DNA of 64,000 bases, taken from positions 46,852 to 110,851 of the forward strand of contig JBGCGC010000129.1 in the NCBI GenBank assembly GCA_045110475.1, written 5' to 3'. Position numbers and translations under genes: made by a program. Source of the DNA: Granulosicoccus sp045110475 (GTDB taxonomy: Bacteria; Pseudomonadota; Gammaproteobacteria; Granulosicoccales; Granulosicoccaceae). The notes under the pieces were generated by a model. It saw nothing but the letters and a program-made list of their open reading frames with translations. It was not told the origin of the DNA and made no database searches. This document shows positions 60,525 through 64,000 of the stretch, in pieces. Within the stretch, counting starts at the first letter, position 1. Each line of letters opens with the position of its first letter.

Positions 60525-61991
60525 ATGGCTACGTATGTGGAGCGAGACGTACAGGCGTGGCCCTTAATCGAGTTTACTGAGTCACGAATGTCGCGCAAAT
60601 GCCGAAGTCAATTCGTCTCGCCTGAGACTACTACGGACATTGCAATTTCATCACTCCACTTGATGTCGGTTCCGCATTATCGCAAGATACGTCAGACCTT
60701 AAATGGAATAACTCAGATGCAAACTGAACTTGCACACGATAGTAGTGATGCGCTAACAGCGCTACTCGACGCCGATATTGTGCCGTTACCTGTGCTGCAT
60801 GAGCGCTATGGAGCCTTGTTGAAACTGGTTAAGGTATTAATCGGGGTTGTTCCCAATTGCGATACTTATCTGGAGATCTGGCCACCTGCGTTTCGCACTT
60901 ACAATATTATTGTTCCCAATTTCCTGAATCTTCCATTCGGCATTTTCGGTATTGGCGGTGCTCCCAAAGACATTGTAGGGCTAGGTATTTATGTGGCGAG
61001 TCGTTCAGCCGAGTGCCCTTATTGTTCGGCACATACGTGTTCTTTCGCTATGCGACGGGGAGCCACGCCTGAGAAGGTTGCAAACGCATTGCTCGGTGGT
61101 GGGAATTTCACCCAAAAAGAGTTGGCAACGATTGCTGTCGCCCGTTCGCTTGCCCGTATTCCGTGTGAGCTAAGCAGCAGTGAAAAGGCGGACCTATTGG
61201 AGTGTTTTACACCGTCCGAGGCCGAATGGGTGGTTTTAGGTGTTGTTATGATGGGGTTCCTCAATAAGTTCATGGACGCCATCGGTGTTGATCTTGAAGC
61301 CTCCACAGTGGCGGAAACCCAAGCTATTATGGGTGCCGAATGGAGCCCTGGTAAAGCCGGCAGACGTCTGGATGATGCCGGGCATTCGACGGCACCGCCA
61401 GTGGCGGATGGCATTTTTACAAAACTGTCAGTACTTCGTTATGCGCCCACAGCGTTGCGCCTGGACAAGCAATGGCAACAAGGAGTGCCGGATAGTTGGC
61501 CCGCCGTAGGTACATATCTTCAAGGCCTGACAGGGCACGACTTCCCCGTGCTTTCCAGGATGCACAATGCACGAGGAATAAGAGCTGTGGCGTCGGCGTT
61601 GCGTGAAAACCTGAATGCAAAGACCTCCATGCTTGGACTAGATGTTAAAGCAATGGCTGGTGTTGTATTCGCAAGCATTATCGGAGATGAGCATCTGGCT
61701 AATGATGTACGGATCATTGCGTTAAGGCATGGCCTCAGTGTGGAACAGCTTGATGCTCTGAAGCGTTTTGCGCAACAAGACGACGCCATGCCGCCCGCAA
61801 ACGATGTCATGGTGCGAGCTATCTTGTTACTGACAAAGGCAGCCTCGCCAAGCCCCGCTGAAATTAATAGTGATGTGGTATCAGCTTGTCGTGTTAACAA
61901 GCTTTCTTCTCCTGCTATCGTAGAGCTGATTACCTGGCTGTCAGTGTTGCAGATGTTGCACAGGCTCTCCTGCTTTTACACGGTGGAGTAA
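60525..61991 (+). CDS. Tandem AhpD/carboxymuconolactone decarboxylase-like protein
   Basis: The protein has 488 residues, about twice the usual length of AhpD-like proteins. The first domain holds the redox motif ECPYCSAHTCSF (C164, C167, H170) followed by a helix with EKVANALLGGGNFTQKELATIAVARSLA. The second half (from about residue 290) has the same helical pattern, ending VVSACRVNKLSSPAIVELITWLSVLQMLHRL, but no C-x-x-C, so only one active centre is expected. Members reduce peroxides or act as decarboxylase-like proteins. The exact start is uncertain; ATGs at codons 22 and 47 are alternatives. Confidence 0.78.
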   Translation: MATYVERDVQAWPLIEFTESRMSRKCRSQFVSPETTTDIAISSLHLMSVPHYRKIRQTLNGITQMQTELAHDSSDALTALLDADIVPLPVLHERYGALLKLVKVLIGVVPNCDTYLEIWPPAFRTYNIIVPNFLNLPFGIFGIGGAPKDIVGLGIYVASRSAECPYCSAHTCSFAMRRGATPEKVANALLGGGNFTQKELATIAVARSLARIPCELSSSEKADLLECFTPSEAEWVVLGVVMMGFLNKFMDAIGVDLEASTVAETQAIMGAEWSPGKAGRRLDDAGHSTAPPVADGIFTKLSVLRYAPTALRLDKQWQQGVPDSWPAVGTYLQGLTGHDFPVLSRMHNARGIRAVASALRENLNAKTSMLGLDVKAMAGVVFASIIGDEHLANDVRIIALRHGLSVEQLDALKRFAQQDDAMPPANDVMVRAILLLTKAASPSPAEINSDVVSACRVNKLSSPAIVELITWLSVLQMLHRLSCFYTVE

Positions 61992-62363
61992 TTGGCGGAG
62001 CAGAATTTCATCCAGCCATTACGCCAAGGTTATTTTTTCTTTTTCGATTTCCAGACGTTTTACGACTCCGGATCGAAGCGTAGCTACTTGATCCAACAAG
62101 CCCTGTGGGTCGACAAACAGATTACTTTCCCCACCTTTGCAGGTAGCCAGCATCATGCAATTCTCTTCCATGTCGGAAAGTCTTCGTCCTGGGATGCGAT
62201 GTGGTAACGCGTAAACAGTAGGCAGTAACCGTAATGTGCTACCCGTCATTTATCTGGTGGGGCAGCTGGAACATGATCTGCGTGTAACGCACCATCATTG
62301 CAATCGTAAATAACTCGCAATGGTCAGTTTAGTGCGTTGTTTCTCTTAACGGATTGGAATCAC
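61992..62363. other. 372-bp gap before the S41 protease gene
   Basis: On the minus strand a frame at 62019-62249 (76 codons, or 51 from an inner ATG) ends in the helix-like segment GLLDQVATLRSGVVKRLEIE. It has no ribosome site or known family, so I do not call it a gene. The rest should hold the promoter for 62364. Confidence 0.35.
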
Positions 62364-64000
62364 ATGCGCAGTGTTGCACTTAAATTTGGTCTGATCTTCT
62401 TCGTCTTGACTACTGGTTGTAGTCCCGATGAAAACGAAGGCAATAGCGGCGATGTGCGTCTGGATGAGCAAATTGATGTTGCTCAGGCTCCCGGAAGCAC
62501 TCAACATGCCGGTGATGTTGATGTGTCAGATCAGATTCAGGAAGAGCTTGAAAAACTGGATGAGACTCAGATACTGGACGATACGCAAGAGCATAACGAG
62601 GCCACTGGGTTGGACGATGCGTTCGAGTCAAACAACGCTTCAAGATCAGATGAGGTAATTGACGTAGGCAATACGTCTGCGCTAGTCAATATATCTGAAC
62701 CTGTGGAGAATCCGCGGTCCGTTGAGGAGTCAAAAAGTGTAGCCATTCCAGAGCCAGCCGAGATACCCGAGATACCCGAGATACCCAATACTCCCACCAC
62801 ACCTGACACTTCAACGCCTCCAGAGATGTCAGCCAATGACAAGGCTGCTGAACCGCAAGAGCCGGAAGACACTCGGGAATCAGATGTTGATAATCTACTG
62901 GACCAGGCGAACACCGAAAACGTTCTATTCCCTGACTATGTGACACCTGCAGATATCGAGAAATGCTCTGTCGAAGATCTTAAGCGCCGCGTCTACTGGG
63001 ATATGCGTGACTACTACATTTACGCAGATCAAGTACCCCAGTTAAACCTTGCAGATTATGATTCACCCGAAAGTCTGATCATCGCTCTTCGGGTTTTCCC
63101 TGATGTCTATAGCTCTGTACAGGATGCGGATACGCAATTAGCACTGTACGAGGCAGGGCAAAGAGAAGGATTTGAGTTCTGGTTCAGTCCAGCAAATGAT
63201 GGTGTTGTCAGATTCCGCCACATTTGGCAAGGTTCCCCAGCTTTTCAAGCCGGTATCAGACGCGGTGATGAAGTCATCAGCCTGGATGGTCGCCTTATAG
63301 AAGAGCTCAGTAACAGCGCCATCAATTTGAAAATATTTTCGCCAGGGAAAACGCCACTAACGCTTACTGTTCGAACTGCTGATGAGGAGCCTCGAACGGT
63401 ACAGGTGTCGCGAGAGATTTACCAGTGGGTAACTGCAGGTCCAGTTAAATTGACAGCGTCAGATGAAATTCCAGGTGTATCCAAAATAGCGTATTTACCC
63501 GTTAATTCCTTTGTAAAAACAACGAGAAGTGAATTTGATACGGCAATTGCAAAAATCATAAGCGCAGGAGATGTCGAAGAATTAATCGTTGACTTGCGTT
63601 ACAACAGTGGTGGCACGATTGATATCGCACACTATATGGCGGCAGTAGTTGGTGGAGAAAAAGTTCAGGGTAAACATGCCTACACCAACACATGGAATAG
63701 TGAATACAGCAGTTTGATTTTCACCAGAAGTTTCGATGTTCTTGATCAGTCATTGAATTTACCAAGGATAATTGTGCTGACCACATCGTTCACTGCATCC
63801 TCATCTGAGCTTTTCATCAATTCACTCAAGCCCTACATGGAAGTGGTTGTAATTGGTGAACGTTCCCGTGGCAAGCCGTACTCAAACGGGATATTTGAAT
63901 ACTGTGGAAAAACACTTAACATCATGGCAGTGGAGCGAATGAATTCTGTTGGTGTGAGCGTCGCCGGTGGAATCAAGCCAGATTGTCTGGTCGAAGACAA
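62364..64000 (+). CDS. S41-family (tail-specific) protease lipoprotein, partial at window end
   Basis: The gene starts at the ATG at 62364 and is still open at 64000, so the 545 residues seen are not the whole protein. A lipoprotein signal ends at LTTGC (Cys19). Residues 20-180 are low-complexity, acidic and Pro/Glu-rich, with a threefold EIP repeat. A PDZ-like domain follows (FRHIWQGSPAFQAGIRRGDEVISLDG), then the S41 protease core with the strand EELIVDLRYNSGGT, the catalytic serine in TTSFTASSSELF and the lysine in ERSRGKPYSNG. It should be an active periplasmic C-terminal processing protease. Confidence 0.88.
   Translation, partial: MRSVALKFGLIFFVLTTGCSPDENEGNSGDVRLDEQIDVAQAPGSTQHAGDVDVSDQIQEELEKLDETQILDDTQEHNEATGLDDAFESNNASRSDEVIDVGNTSALVNISEPVENPRSVEESKSVAIPEPAEIPEIPEIPNTPTTPDTSTPPEMSANDKAAEPQEPEDTRESDVDNLLDQANTENVLFPDYVTPADIEKCSVEDLKRRVYWDMRDYYIYADQVPQLNLADYDSPESLIIALRVFPDVYSSVQDADTQLALYEAGQREGFEFWFSPANDGVVRFRHIWQGSPAFQAGIRRGDEVISLDGRLIEELSNSAINLKIFSPGKTPLTLTVRTADEEPRTVQVSREIYQWVTAGPVKLTASDEIPGVSKIAYLPVNSFVKTTRSEFDTAIAKIISAGDVEELIVDLRYNSGGTIDIAHYMAAVVGGEKVQGKHAYTNTWNSEYSSLIFTRSFDVLDQSLNLPRIIVLTTSFTASSSELFINSLKPYMEVVVIGERSRGKPYSNGIFEYCGKTLNIMAVERMNSVGVSVAGGIKPDCLVED

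Noticed and set aside
62019..62249. 76-codon minus-strand frame between the AhpD-like and S41 genes
   Set aside because: The C-terminal part looks helix-like, but there is no ribosome site, known domain or promoter; not enough for a gene call.

Overview
The window looks like part of the chromosome of a free-living, probably marine, heterotrophic gammaproteobacterium. GC content is intermediate and several genes start at GTG or TTG. There are many ABC and TRAP solute uptake systems, with lipoproteins, an ECF sigma factor and a caspase-like protein at the right end. Genus is not readable from sequence alone; a Granulosicoccus-like organism is only a guess. No rRNA, tRNA, CRISPR array, prophage or insertion sequence was recognised.

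Layout. (1) 1-1540, minus: a guanidine-I (ykkC) riboswitch drives a urea-carboxylase-associated ABC uptake operon that leaves the window on the left. (2) 1919-9824, plus: a BMP-type ABC importer interleaved with a formamidase, a biuret-hydrolase homologue, a second cysteine hydrolase and a cupin. (3) 9973-18000: a LysR regulator, two Asp/Glu-racemase-fold genes, and a minus-strand SsuABC-type transporter operon ending in a subtype-III amidohydrolase. (4) 18675-23889: a peptide/nickel-type ABC importer with a fused double ATPase. (5) 24544-26433: a YHYH/DUF305 pair and an ABM monooxygenase. (6) 26742-37175: a second LysR regulator and a nine-gene operon with a cysteine hydrolase, SDR, allantoinase-like amidohydrolase, ABC importer with two binding proteins, a deaminase-type amidohydrolase and a cyanuric acid amidohydrolase/barbiturase. 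(7) 37325-41652: a TauE-like permease and a TRAP-transporter/racemase-fold operon. (8) 41985-50567: an M20 amidohydrolase, an MlrC-type M81 protein and a five-gene Dpp-type importer. (9) 50918-53807: a secreted caspase-like module. (10) 54157-64000: a hydrolase, racemase-fold protein, quinone oxidoreductase, SDR, small lipoprotein, ECF sigma factor with a membrane partner, tandem AhpD-like protein and an S41 protease, with two large palindromic elements.

How it works together. The common theme is import and hydrolysis of small nitrogen-rich compounds: guanidine, biuret, formamide and cyclic ureides, triazines or pyrimidines. A cyanurate/barbiturate ring opener (36081), a biuret hydrolase (6191) and a guanidine-switched operon whose usual distal genes include allophanate hydrolase would together form a nitrogen-scavenging route. 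Three promoters (1822, 11208, 27788) carry the same tandem pair of 21-bp operator-like sites at exactly 22-bp spacing. Two of these lie beside the paralogous LysR genes, which suggests that modules 2, 3 and 6 are one regulon.
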